Shown here: one piece after another, positions 1 through 7,183 of the stretch
Layout of the letters: every line of letters starts with the position of its first letter
Position numbering within the stretch: the stretch's first letter is position 1
Assembly (NCBI GenBank): GCA_934462945.1
Contig: CAKSJF010000056.1
Location: forward strand, 1 to 15,679
Source of the DNA: an uncultured Clostridia bacterium
GTDB lineage: Bacteria > Bacillota > Clostridia > UBA1381
Reading direction: 5' to 3'
Length of the DNA: 15,679 nucleotides
Program-made: the position numbers and the translations under genes
The notes under the pieces: model-generated
The model's input: the letters and a program-made list of their open reading frames with translations, nothing else
Told to the model about the DNA's origin: nothing
Database searches by the model: none

Positions 1-13
1 GAACAGAAAAATT

Positions 14-57
14 AACAATCCCTCAGTCACCGGTCAGGTGGCTGAGGGATTGTTCTT
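14..57. terminator. Strong hairpin, probable bidirectional terminator
   Basis: A 17-base arm (14-30) pairs with 38-54, with a single G-T wobble and a 7-base loop. On the plus strand it is followed only by a weak T-rich stretch (TTGTTCTT). On the minus strand the hairpin runs into TAATTTTTC, a better T-tract, so termination of a minus-strand transcript is at least as likely. It separates the lipoprotein unit from whatever lies to the left of the window. Confidence 0.7.
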
Positions 58-62
58 ATGTA

Positions 63-105
63 AAAAAGCTCATTTAGGAAACTAAACCATAGAAAAAGTT
101 CATTT
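63..105 (+). repeat. Two imperfect direct repeats, AAAAAGYTCATTT
   Basis: AAAAAGCTCATTT (63-75) recurs as AAAAAGTTCATTT (93-105), a 13-base unit differing at one position with a 30-base period. It lies upstream of the promoter at 148-176. Function unknown; it could be a regulator site or chance in AT-rich DNA. Related-looking AAGYTGCATTTA units occur at the right end of the window. Confidence 0.35.
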
Positions 106-147
106 TATTTACTCACGCAAAAACCGCAACAATTAGTATTGTTTTAG

Positions 148-176
148 TTGACAATTAGATAATATTGATGTATACT
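148..176 (+). promoter_or_regulatory. Promoter of lipoprotein-XRE unit
   Basis: A perfect -35 TTGACA (148-153) is separated by exactly 17 bases from a near-consensus -10 TATACT (171-176). The -10 lies 31 bases before the ATG at 208, whose ribosome binding site is GGAGAG (197-202). Confidence 0.8.
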
Positions 177-207
177 ATGTGTATAGGTTAATGTACGGAG
201 AGATAAA

Positions 208-777
208 ATGAAATATAGGCAAAAATTAAAAAAATTGATAAAGATATTGATTGTGTGCATGAGTGTAGCTTTTTTTAGTTCTATACTTATGAGCTGCAAT
301 AGAAACAATGAAAAAACGATAAAACCGCCAATTCATATTGAAGATATAGATTGGACGGTAAATGAGAAGGTGGTTCATGGAAAACAAGAGGTTGTGTTTA
401 GTTATACAAACAATATAAAATATATAATTAGCGACATGGAAATAAAATTTACTTTAAAAAATGGGGTCACTGATAAAGAACTTAAAGTTTTTGATAGCAG
501 TAAGGAAAAATATCATATGCATAAAGAAGATATTAAAAAAATATTTATTTTGGGTTATTCCCTGCAATATGTGGAACCTCAAAAAACAGCTGACTTCTCA
601 CCGTGTAAAATTAATGGATATATTCCTGTCGAAAGTATAGCACAGTATGAAATTTTACAACCGGATATAGCAATTATTGAATATATCGATAACGGTAAAA
701 TATATAGCAATATCAAAACTATACTAATAAACAATACAACCTGTACTTTCAATATCTTCATAAAACAATTCTTTTAG
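208..777 (+). CDS. Putative lipoprotein of unknown function
   Basis: The product (189 aa) begins with a basic N-terminus (KYRQKLKKLIK), a hydrophobic stretch at about residues 13-28 and a lipobox-like LMSC with Cys30. It is therefore probably exported, lipidated on Cys30 and anchored on the outer face of the membrane. The mature part is rich in beta-strand-type alternation (VVFSYTNNIKYIISDMEIKF, about residues 62-81) and looks like one small Ig-like or beta-sandwich domain. I do not recognise the family. The start is set by GGAGAG five bases upstream and by a strong promoter. The XRE gene follows after 29 bases with its own ribosome binding site, so the two are likely co-transcribed. Codon use is AT-rich, unlike the central block. 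Seen: signal and lipobox. Inferred: location. Function unknown. Confidence 0.75.
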   Translation: MKYRQKLKKLIKILIVCMSVAFFSSILMSCNRNNEKTIKPPIHIEDIDWTVNEKVVHGKQEVVFSYTNNIKYIISDMEIKFTLKNGVTDKELKVFDSSKEKYHMHKEDIKKIFILGYSLQYVEPQKTADFSPCKINGYIPVESIAQYEILQPDIAIIEYIDNGKIYSNIKTILINNTTCTFNIFIKQFF

Positions 778-806
778 TATAAACTGTATATACAAGGAGT
801 TGTTAT

Positions 807-1220
807 ATGATGAAGAATCCAAAGTATAGACGAGAAACAGCTGAAAATGTGGGGCGGACAAATGTTGCAGTTCACAGACCGCATACAAAAGAAATTAATT
901 TAAAGCTTGACAAAATCGGAGCGATTATCAGAGAGGCACGGCTGAATCAGGGGTTGACCCAAGAGGAATTAGCAGAATTGATTGATGTTACACCTGCCTA
1001 TATCGGTCATATTGAACGGAATCAGAGAAGTTTTTCTCTGCAAACACTTGTAAAGCTTGTTACCGAGCTTGATATAGACATGAATTATCTTTTTTCGGAC
1101 ACCGTTCCCACAAGCGAGGAACAGACTGTAATAGACTTTCAACAGTTAATCAAAGGGAAGCCTCCCAAAACGCAGGAGGCAGTGTTAGACGTTGTACGCA
1201 CTGTGCTAAAATATTTTTAA
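807..1220 (+). CDS. XRE-family helix-turn-helix transcriptional regulator
   Basis: The 137-residue protein has a classic HTH_3 (Cro/C1-type) domain at about residues 35-96, starting IGAIIREARLNQGLTQEELA. The recognition-helix region around TPAYIGHIERNQR is followed by FSLQTLVKLVTELDIDMNYLF, a typical end of the SinR/Xre fold. A basic tail of about 34 residues precedes the domain, and a short helical C-terminus (residues 104-137) follows that might be used for dimerisation. The start has AAGGAG (794-799) with 7-base spacing; an alternative ATG lies three bases later. It follows the lipoprotein gene by 29 bases and probably shares its promoter, which it may autoregulate (inference). No ligand or target is visible. 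It ends 15 bases from the convergent 76-residue ORF, with no clear terminator between them. Confidence 0.88.
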   Translation: MMKNPKYRRETAENVGRTNVAVHRPHTKEINLKLDKIGAIIREARLNQGLTQEELAELIDVTPAYIGHIERNQRSFSLQTLVKLVTELDIDMNYLFSDTVPTSEEQTVIDFQQLIKGKPPKTQEAVLDVVRTVLKYF

Positions 1221-1235
1221 ATCACGGTTTGTTTT

Positions 1236-1466
1236 TCAAATAAAATCCACACAGTTATTTTTCACAACCAGTTTTTTTGTTTGCGGCGCGGGTGCAAGCC
1301 TCAGAGAAAGAAACGGATGAGCGCGGTGATCCCGGGCGGTGAGGAGGAAGATTTCATTGGGGGTTTGAATCATTTTTTCTGAAATGATCTCAACCGGCGA
1401 AAAATCATCCTCCAGCACAAGCGTAATTGCCGGATAGCTTGTTTGATTGACCGCACGTACATACAT
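1236..1466 (-). CDS. Small hypothetical protein downstream of mtaB
   Basis: This 76-residue ORF (MYVRAVNQTSYPAITLVLED...) has an AAGGTG-type ribosome binding site about 8 bases before its ATG. It lies 57 bases downstream of the mtaB stop on the same strand, so it is probably the last gene of the mtaB transcript. A TATACT at 1491-1496 on the minus strand could serve as a private -10, but no convincing -35 accompanies it. The protein is soluble-looking, with no signal peptide, no membrane segment and two short basic patches (ARDHRAH, TKKLVVK). I do not recognise the family. Base composition resembles mtaB rather than the AT-rich flank. It could be a real small gene or a conserved-looking chance ORF; the ribosome site and spacing favour a gene. 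Confidence 0.55.
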   Translation of the reverse strand: MYVRAVNQTSYPAITLVLEDDFSPVEIISEKMIQTPNEIFLLTARDHRAHPFLSLRLAPAPQTKKLVVKNNCVDFI

Positions 1467-1523
1467 TTTGGGAACACCTTCTTTCCCTACAGTATATTCC
1501 GGGTTTACATAATGTGTGACGTG

Positions 1524-2825
1524 CTATTCCTCCAAAATGCCCTCAATTGCATCCTGTGACAGCTTTTCTAACCGTACCTGAACAAATTTTCCGGATAAAT
1601 CCCGGTCGGTTTTCACGATCACCGGGAGATAATTCCGCGTTTTACCGGAAAAATACCCTTGCGGCTCGCGGCATGGCTGCTCCATTAATACCTCGACTGT
1701 TTTTCCTAAAAAAGAGGAACGGAATGTTTCTCTGCTTTTTTTTGTGATCTGTGCGATCTTATGGCTGCGTTCCTCCTTGATCTGCGGCGGAATCTGATCA
1801 GTGCGCTTTGCTGCCGGTGTTCCGCGGCGCGGAGAATATTGAAAAATATGTGCGTCCGCAAAGCCGACCTTTTCTGCAAATGCCATTGTCTCGGCAAATT
1901 CCTCCTCGGTTTCGCCCGGAAATCCGACCATAATATCTGTTGTGATCGCAACATCCGGAAAATGCTTTCGCAAACCGGAAACAATTCCATAATAGTCTGC
2001 CGTGGTATATTTGCGGTTCATTCGGCGGAGCGTCTCATCGCAGCCGCTCTGGAGCGACAGATGGAAATGCTCGCAAAGCTTGTCACAGCCGCTGATTTTT
2101 TGAATAAATGCCTCGTCTAATGTCATGGGTTCAATGGAACTTAGCCGAATCCGCGAAATACCGGAAATCTCGTTGACCGCAAGCAGCAGATCCGCCAAAT
2201 CATGATCGTGGGTATCTAAGCCATAGGAGGCGACATGAATCCCGGCTAAAATGATTTCGGAAAAGCCTTGCTCCGAAAATCTGCGCGTTTCGGATAATAC
2301 CTCGGAAAAATCCCGGCTTCGGATCGGTCCGCGCGCATAGGGGATCATGCAGTAGGAGCAAAACTGGTTGCAGCCCTCCTGAATTTTTAAATATGCACGG
2401 GTGCGGTCGGTATAGCTATCCACCGAGAGTGATTCAAAATCGTGTGTGTGCATGATATCGTGTACACAGGACTGGGATTCCTCCGGGGAAAGCCGTTCTA
2501 CTAATTCCACAATATTTTTCCGATCCTGCGTTCCTAAAATGAGATTGACGCCCTCAATCTGCTGCACCGCCTCCGGATCGGTCTGTGCATAGCATCCGGT
2601 CACCACCAGAACAGAATCCGGATTGTGACGCTTTGCCCGGCGGATCATCTGACGTGATTTCCGGTCGCTCATGCCGGTCACGGTGCAAGTGTTGACCACA
2701 TACACCTCTGCCGGCTCATCAAAATCTACAATGGTGTATCCGGCATTTTTAAAAAGCTCGGTCATCGCCTCGGTATCGTATTGATTCACTTTGCACCCTA
2801 ACGTGCAAAACGCTGCTCTTTTCAT
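1524..2825 (-). CDS. mtaB: tRNA (N6-threonylcarbamoyladenosine(37)-C2)-methylthiotransferase MtaB
   Basis: This 433-residue radical-SAM methylthiotransferase adds a methylthio group to t6A37 of tRNAs reading ANN codons, giving ms2t6A. The N-terminal UPF0004 domain carries the three auxiliary-cluster cysteines in FCTLGCKVNQYDTEA (Cys11), VVNTCTVTG (Cys47) and VVTGCYAQ (Cys78). The radical-SAM motif CxxxCxxC is GCNQFCSYC (Cys152, Cys156, Cys159). A TRAM-like RNA-binding domain occupies about residues 370-430. The opening FCTLGCKVNQYDTE is the MtaB signature and separates it from MiaB and RimO. Length is normal for the family. The start has AGAGGATG seven bases upstream. It is transcribed divergently from the HPr-like gene, and a short hypothetical gene follows downstream. 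Confidence 0.95.
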   Translation of the reverse strand: MKRAAFCTLGCKVNQYDTEAMTELFKNAGYTIVDFDEPAEVYVVNTCTVTGMSDRKSRQMIRRAKRHNPDSVLVVTGCYAQTDPEAVQQIEGVNLILGTQDRKNIVELVERLSPEESQSCVHDIMHTHDFESLSVDSYTDRTRAYLKIQEGCNQFCSYCMIPYARGPIRSRDFSEVLSETRRFSEQGFSEIILAGIHVASYGLDTHDHDLADLLLAVNEISGISRIRLSSIEPMTLDEAFIQKISGCDKLCEHFHLSLQSGCDETLRRMNRKYTTADYYGIVSGLRKHFPDVAITTDIMVGFPGETEEEFAETMAFAEKVGFADAHIFQYSPRRGTPAAKRTDQIPPQIKEERSHKIAQITKKSRETFRSSFLGKTVEVLMEQPCREPQGYFSGKTRNYLPVIVKTDRDLSGKFVQVRLEKLSQDAIEGILEE

Positions 2826-2892
2826 TTGATTTCATCCTCTTATTTTTCAATTTAGTAAGTTTTTCATGAATTTTGATTCAAATTATAGTATT

Positions 2893-2921
2893 ATTATATA
2901 AAATTTCAAAAGAAAGTGCAA
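2893..2921 (-). promoter_or_regulatory. Probable promoter of mtaB
   Basis: Read on the minus strand, TTGCAC (2916-2921) lies 17 bases from TATAAT (2893-2898). A second overlapping candidate is TTGAAA (2904-2909) with 16-base spacing to TATAAT (2882-2887). Either would give a leader of roughly 50-60 bases before the mtaB start at 2825. Which one is used cannot be decided from sequence. Confidence 0.6.
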
Positions 2922-2927
2922 TAGGTC

Positions 2928-2956
2928 TTGACGAATTTACAAAAAAGTTGTATTAT
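2928..2956 (+). promoter_or_regulatory. Promoter of HPr-like gene
   Basis: TTGACG (2928-2933), a 17-base spacer and TATTAT (2951-2956). The implied start of transcription near 2963 rules out translation from the upstream in-frame ATG at 2873 and supports the start at 3023. Confidence 0.7.
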
Positions 2957-3022
2957 AGTGATAACCAGGGAACTGGTATTTGCATAAAAATTTTGCAGAT
3001 TTATCGACAAGGAGGAGAGAAT

Positions 3023-3253
3023 ATGAAAACATTTAATCTGATGCTCAATTCAATCAACGACGTGAAGGATTTTGTCAATATCGTTTCTAAGTACGATTTT
3101 GATGTAGATCTGACTTCCGGAAGATATGTGGTTGACGCAAAGTCAATTATGGGGATCTTCAGTCTGAATCTTTCTAAACCGATCAAGGTTGAAGTGCACA
3201 GCGACAATTGTGATGAATTTATCGCTGAGCTGGAGCGGTTTATCGTCGATTAA
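3023..3253 (+). CDS. HPr-like protein lacking the catalytic histidine
   Basis: This 76-residue protein has the size and fold pattern of HPr, the phosphocarrier of the sugar phosphotransferase system. The region around residues 40-50, KSIMGIFSLNL, matches the HPr regulatory-serine segment (KSIMGVMSLG in classical HPr), with Ser41 at the position of the kinase-targeted Ser46. At the N-terminus the usual active-site loop GxHARPA is replaced by LNSINDVKDF, so the phospho-accepting His15 is absent and PTS phosphotransfer is not expected. A regulatory, Crh-like role is possible, but that is inference. The start at 3023 is chosen for the strong AAGGAGGAG (3009-3016); an in-frame upstream ATG at 2873 precedes the promoter. 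A hairpin and a terminator follow before the MATE gene. Confidence 0.8.
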   Translation: MKTFNLMLNSINDVKDFVNIVSKYDFDVDLTSGRYVVDAKSIMGIFSLNLSKPIKVEVHSDNCDEFIAELERFIVD

Positions 3254-3263
3254 GGACGAAGCC

Positions 3264-3279
3264 CCTCCGGTGGCGGAGG
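3264..3279 (+). other. Short GC-rich hairpin after the HPr-like gene
   Basis: CCTCCG (3264-3269) and CGGAGG (3274-3279) form a 6-bp stem with a GTGG loop, ten bases after the stop codon. It has no T-tract, so it is not itself a terminator. It may stabilise the 3' end of the transcript or pause RNA polymerase ahead of the terminator at 3300. Confidence 0.5.
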
Positions 3280-3299
3280 CGCAATTTAGCACGAATGAT

Positions 3300-3328
3300 A
3301 CGGTACGAGAAATTGTACCGTTTTTTTT
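3300..3328 (+). terminator. Rho-independent terminator between HPr-like and MATE genes
   Basis: ACGGTAC (3300-3306) pairs perfectly with GTACCGT (3315-3321) around an 8-base loop and runs into eight T residues (3321-3328). It sits only 22 bases before the MATE start, leaving no room for a separate promoter. The pump gene must therefore be reached by read-through, or by a promoter upstream of the hairpin. Confidence 0.88.
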
Positions 3329-3350
3329 ACGTTATTTTCAGGAGATGAAT

Positions 3351-4736
3351 ATGAGAAAGCTTATCGGAACAAAAGAATTTTATAAAAAAGCAATCATGAT
3401 CGCACTGCCGATCATCATTCAAAACGGCATCACGGCATTTGTCGCCATGCTGGATAATATCATGGTGGGTCAGGTCGGAACTGATCCGATGTCCGGCGTT
3501 GCGATCAGCAATCAGCTGATTTTTGTGTTTAATATCTTTATCTTCGGCGGTATTTCCGGCGCTGGTATTTTTGGTGCGCAGTTTTATGGAAAAAAGGATT
3601 ATGAGGGCGTGCGGCATGCGTTTCGGTTTAAGCTTTATATGGGCGCTGTGATTTGCGCGCTTGCAATTGCCGTTTTTCTTTTGTATGCAGATCCGCTGGT
3701 TTCCCTCTATCTGCATGAGGGCGGAACAGTCGGAGATTTAGAGGCAACCAAGGCATACGGAATTTCGTATCTGCACATGATGCTTTTGGGGTTGATTCCG
3801 TTTACGGTCAGCCAGATTTATGCCTCCACACTCCGGGAATGCGGCGAAACAGTATTGCCGATGAAAGCAGGCGTGATTGCGGTCATTGTCAACACCTGTT
3901 TAAACTATGTTCTGATTTTCGGAAAATTCGGTGCGCCGAGACTGGGCGCGGTGGGTGCGGCAATTGCCACTGTGATTGCGCGTTTTACCGAAATGTCGGT
4001 CATTATGATTTCCTCGCACAGACAGCCGGAAAAGCTTCCCTATATGCAGGGAATTTACCGGAGTCCGCGGATTCCGGGAGAAACCGTCCGGCAGATTATG
4101 GTGAAAGGGATGCCGCTTTTGGTAAACGAAATGCTTTGGTCAACCGGCGTTGCGATTATGAATCAGTGCTATGCATACCGCGGTCTGGCGGTGGTTGCCG
4201 GACTGAATATCACCTCCACAATCACGAACATTTTTAATATCATCTATCTGGCAATGGGAAATGTGGTTGCAATTATGGTCGGACAGCTTTTGGGAGCAGG
4301 AAAGAAAGAGGAGGCAATCGAAAAGGATCGTCAGCTTTTGGTATTTGCCGTGGGGATTACGGTGGTTATCGGCGGTGTGATGGCATGCTTTTCGGGCATC
4401 TTTCCGCAAATCTATAAAACAGAGCCGGAGGTGAAGGAGCTTGCATCAAAATTTATTCTGATCAGCTCCCTGATCCTCCCGGCGCAGGCGTTTTGCCATG
4501 CGGCATATTTCACGATCCGCGCCGGAGGAAAAACGGCAATCACGATGATTTTTGACAGTGTGTTCACCTGGGTGATTGTGGTGCCGTCGGTCTATCTGCT
4601 TTCCCACTATACCGATATGCCGGCAGTGTGGCTTTATCTTTCGATCCAGGGATATGAATTTGTAAAATGCATCATTGGCGCAATCATTCTAAAGCGCGGA
4701 ACATGGGCGCAAAATATTGTAGAAACGCTTTCTTAA
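3351..4736 (+). CDS. MATE family efflux transporter
   Basis: This 461-residue integral membrane protein of the multidrug and toxic compound extrusion family exports cationic drugs or metabolites by Na+ or H+ antiport. The N-terminal pattern IMIALPIIIQNGITAFVAMLD, followed by NIMVGQVGTDPMSGVAI, is the typical first and second helix signature. The half-repeat starts near VKGMPLLVNEMLWSTGVAIM, and the family's QLLGAGKKEEA loop follows. About twelve hydrophobic segments can be traced, and length is normal for MATE. The start at 3351 is chosen because GGAG (3341-3344) lies six bases upstream; the ATG at 3345 touches the ribosome site, and longer versions would run through the terminator hairpin. 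It converges with the mannosidase gene, the stop codons overlapping by 4 bases. Substrate cannot be told. Confidence 0.93.
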   Translation: MRKLIGTKEFYKKAIMIALPIIIQNGITAFVAMLDNIMVGQVGTDPMSGVAISNQLIFVFNIFIFGGISGAGIFGAQFYGKKDYEGVRHAFRFKLYMGAVICALAIAVFLLYADPLVSLYLHEGGTVGDLEATKAYGISYLHMMLLGLIPFTVSQIYASTLRECGETVLPMKAGVIAVIVNTCLNYVLIFGKFGAPRLGAVGAAIATVIARFTEMSVIMISSHRQPEKLPYMQGIYRSPRIPGETVRQIMVKGMPLLVNEMLWSTGVAIMNQCYAYRGLAVVAGLNITSTITNIFNIIYLAMGNVVAIMVGQLLGAGKKEEAIEKDRQLLVFAVGITVVIGGVMACFSGIFPQIYKTEPEVKELASKFILISSLILPAQAFCHAAYFTIRAGGKTAITMIFDSVFTWVIVVPSVYLLSHYTDMPAVWLYLSIQGYEFVKCIIGAIILKRGTWAQNIVETLS

Positions 4737-7027
4737 AATCCCTCAAATTCATCCATGCCGCATTCTTTTAATGCGTCTAAATAAGCATGATAGTCAATCC
4801 GGAGCAGGTTAGTGAAGTAGTGGTTTTGATATTGCTTTCCATTCACGCTCCATTGAATCAGGTAAAAGGACTGATCTTTTTCCGGAATGCTGATACTTCC
4901 GATTTTTGCAGAAGTATCGGCGGGCAAACGGGTGCTGCCTTGCAGCGCCTTTTGTTTTTTGGTAATGTTTATGACGGTGTACGAAATTTCTGCATCAACC
5001 GGCAGATCGTTTACTCCGTATAAATCCAGAACCTGACCCTTTGGTTCATCAAACATCAGGCAAACAGGCTCCTGTGAACGTCTGATATAGTGGTATGCAA
5101 GTTTTTTCGTGAAATAATAGTCCACTACAGCGTCCGAAACCTGCGGCCATCCGTCTAAAAGATTCCACCAGATAATTCCGGTTCTCCGCCACTTACTGAT
5201 CCGGAAACGCTCAATAAAATATTTCTTTGCCTCTGCCTGTGAAATCTGGCTTTGACGGACAAAATCCTCTAATCTCTCCTCCACACTTGTAAAGAGTGTT
5301 TTTACCTGATCGTATGCAAGCCGGATCCGGAATGCATAGGGCGCTGCCGGGTCGGTTTCCATGCTTGCGGCATGCACTAAATATTCATCGGTTGCCGTTC
5401 CGTTTTCATCAAAAATACGTTCTGGTTCTTTTAAAAACTTTTGGAGCGACTTTGGTGACGGAAAACCGTGATAGCCGGTTTCGCTTGCAAAATGGCATTG
5501 CGTATTCCGGTAATAGTCACCCTTGAAATAGTCTCTCGGTCCCCACAGGTGATCCTCCGGAAGAACCATATTGTTCTGGAACAGCTGCTCGCTGACATAG
5601 GGGGAACTGGGAAGATAAGGACGCGTCTGATCGTGGTTTAATAACACTCTTTTTAGCAAAGCACGCGTAATCAGATTGTCATTCGGATCGTGCAGCGGTC
5701 CAAACCAGCCGGTAGCTGCTGCCACGTCATTTTCATTATCCCCTGCCCACAGCGCCAGAGACGCATGATTCCGCAGACGTTTTACCTGAAAAACAGCCTC
5801 CTCCTCAATTGCCTGCATGTAGTCTGGTTCCAAAGGCGGAACGGCGCACGCCATGGAAAAATCCTGCCATACCAGAATGCCGTGCTGATCGCAGAAATTG
5901 AAAAATTCGTCCGATTCATACACATTTCCGCCCCAGCAGCGCACCATATTGCATCCGATCTCATCTAAAAGCGCAAGCGCAGCATCTAAACGCTTTGCAT
6001 CCTGCGAATGGAGTGCGTCTAAAGGAACCCAGTTTGTGCCGAGCACAAAAATTTTTTTGCCGTTGACTTTGAATACAAATTCTCCCGAGCCCTTGTTGTC
6101 GGTATAGTCGGTTCGTAAGAGCTCCACTGTGCGGATTCCGATATCCAGTGCATATTGGTCGCACAGCTCACCCTGATAGAAAAGCTCTACCTTTGTATGG
6201 TACAGATTTTGTTCTCCGGCATGCTTCGGCCACCAGGGCTTGCAGTTCTCAATCGGAAACTGAAAGGAAAAGCTGCTATGCCAGGCGGTACTCTGCGCCG
6301 AAAAACGGCTTTCTCCGCATACGCCGCTGACTTTGACGGTATAGTCCTGAATAAAATCGCCGTCCGCGTCAAAGTGGATATAAAAACGCATGTCAGCCTG
6401 CTTTTTTAAAAGATCCAGCCGGGTGGTGGAAAGGAATACTTCCCGGATCTTGTTTTTCTGCTTTTTCCGCAGTTCAACCGCTTTCCAGATACCGGCGGAA
6501 ACAATCCGCGGCATAATGTCCCAGCCGAACATATGGGAGGCTTTGCGGGCAGACAGTGACGGATAGTTGTATCTTTGGGTCATGCTTTCTGCCGGAATGG
6601 TCTTTTTCCGGGTTTCAATGCAGACAGGCTTAATATGTACCACCAGTTCATTTTCTCCGATGACGGGTTCAAAGTCCGCGTCATAGCTTAAAAACATGTT
6701 GTCTGTGGACTTGATCAGCTTGCCGTTCACATAAATATCTGCGAGCGTATCAATGCCGCCAAAGTGCAGATAAACCTCCGGATCGTTTACCTGAAAGGTC
6801 GTATAATACCACAAGTGCAGATTTTCCAGCTCCTGTGCCTTTAGCGTGTTAACCGATTCATAAATCGGTTCTAACTGTCCGGCATTCATCAGATCAATTT
6901 CAATATTTCCCGGAACGCTTGCAGGAATGTTTTTTAGTCCTGCTGACTGAATTTCCTGTATGGTTTTTAGCTCCATGCCTGCACAGTTCTTGTGCGGAGC
7001 ATAGGCAACTCTCCATGGATTTTTCAT
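4733..7027 (-). CDS. Glycoside hydrolase family 2 beta-mannosidase-type enzyme
   Basis: This 764-residue GH2 enzyme most resembles beta-mannosidases, which release terminal beta-mannose from mannan or N-glycan oligosaccharides. There is an N-terminal sugar-binding-like domain (about 1-185, including LWYYTTFQVNDPEVYLHFGG), an Ig-like domain (about 190-305) and a TIM barrel from about 315. The barrel shows GTNWVPLDALHSQDAKR and NMVRCWGGNVYESDEFF, then GILVWQDFSMACAVPP, as in beta-mannosidases. The proposed acid/base is Glu432 in LWAGDNEND, and the nucleophile Glu516 in ASETGYHGFPS. There is no signal peptide, so it acts inside the cell on imported oligosaccharides. CAAAGGAG precedes the ATG by 8 bases. 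It is divergent from an AraC regulator, the likely controller. No transporter gene is adjacent. An exo-glucosaminidase-like specificity cannot be excluded. Confidence 0.88.
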   Translation of the reverse strand: MKNPWRVAYAPHKNCAGMELKTIQEIQSAGLKNIPASVPGNIEIDLMNAGQLEPIYESVNTLKAQELENLHLWYYTTFQVNDPEVYLHFGGIDTLADIYVNGKLIKSTDNMFLSYDADFEPVIGENELVVHIKPVCIETRKKTIPAESMTQRYNYPSLSARKASHMFGWDIMPRIVSAGIWKAVELRKKQKNKIREVFLSTTRLDLLKKQADMRFYIHFDADGDFIQDYTVKVSGVCGESRFSAQSTAWHSSFSFQFPIENCKPWWPKHAGEQNLYHTKVELFYQGELCDQYALDIGIRTVELLRTDYTDNKGSGEFVFKVNGKKIFVLGTNWVPLDALHSQDAKRLDAALALLDEIGCNMVRCWGGNVYESDEFFNFCDQHGILVWQDFSMACAVPPLEPDYMQAIEEEAVFQVKRLRNHASLALWAGDNENDVAAATGWFGPLHDPNDNLITRALLKRVLLNHDQTRPYLPSSPYVSEQLFQNNMVLPEDHLWGPRDYFKGDYYRNTQCHFASETGYHGFPSPKSLQKFLKEPERIFDENGTATDEYLVHAASMETDPAAPYAFRIRLAYDQVKTLFTSVEERLEDFVRQSQISQAEAKKYFIERFRISKWRRTGIIWWNLLDGWPQVSDAVVDYYFTKKLAYHYIRRSQEPVCLMFDEPKGQVLDLYGVNDLPVDAEISYTVINITKKQKALQGSTRLPADTSAKIGSISIPEKDQSFYLIQWSVNGKQYQNHYFTNLLRIDYHAYLDALKECGMDEFEGF

Positions 7028-7047
7028 AAAATCATCTCCTTTGTTTC

Positions 7048-7076
7048 AGTATAAGAAATTTCCTGCTTACCGTCAA
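7048..7076 (-). promoter_or_regulatory. Promoter of the GH2 mannosidase gene
   Basis: On the minus strand, TTGACG (7071-7076), a 17-base spacer and TATACT (7048-7053), followed by the ribosome site CAAAGGAG (7036-7043). Near-consensus boxes suggest substantial basal strength unless the divergent AraC protein restrains it. Confidence 0.75.
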
Positions 7077-7101
7077 TGGCAGAAACACGAATAGCATTGA
7101 T

Positions 7102-7116
7102 AAAATCAACGATTTT
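7102..7116. promoter_or_regulatory. Candidate operator between divergent promoters
   Basis: A perfect 6-base inverted repeat, AAAATC-AAC-GATTTT, lies three bases upstream of the araC -35 box and about 25 bases upstream of the mannosidase -35. Its place is suitable for control of both promoters by the AraC protein, but AraC proteins more often bind direct repeats, so the assignment is tentative. Confidence 0.35.
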
Positions 7117-7118
7117 TA

Positions 7119-7147
7119 TAGACAAAAGGAAAAAGACGTGATACAAT
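7119..7147 (+). promoter_or_regulatory. Promoter of the araC-type gene
   Basis: TAGACA (7119-7124), a 17-base spacer and TACAAT (7142-7147), 36 bases ahead of the start codon at 7184 with its ribosome site GGGGGTGG (7169-7176). Confidence 0.65.
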
Positions 7148-7183
7148 AAAAGAAAGCAATTGATTTTAGGGGGTGGATCATGA

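Noticed and set aside
2873..3022. Upstream in-frame extension of the HPr-like gene (ATG at 2873)
   Set aside because: It starts before the promoter boxes at 2928-2956 and lacks a ribosome site, whereas ATG 3023 has AAGGAGGAG and gives a normal HPr length.
3189..3350. N-terminal extension of the MATE frame
   Set aside because: It would overlap the end of the HPr-like gene and run through two hairpins. MATE homology begins at the ATG at 3351.
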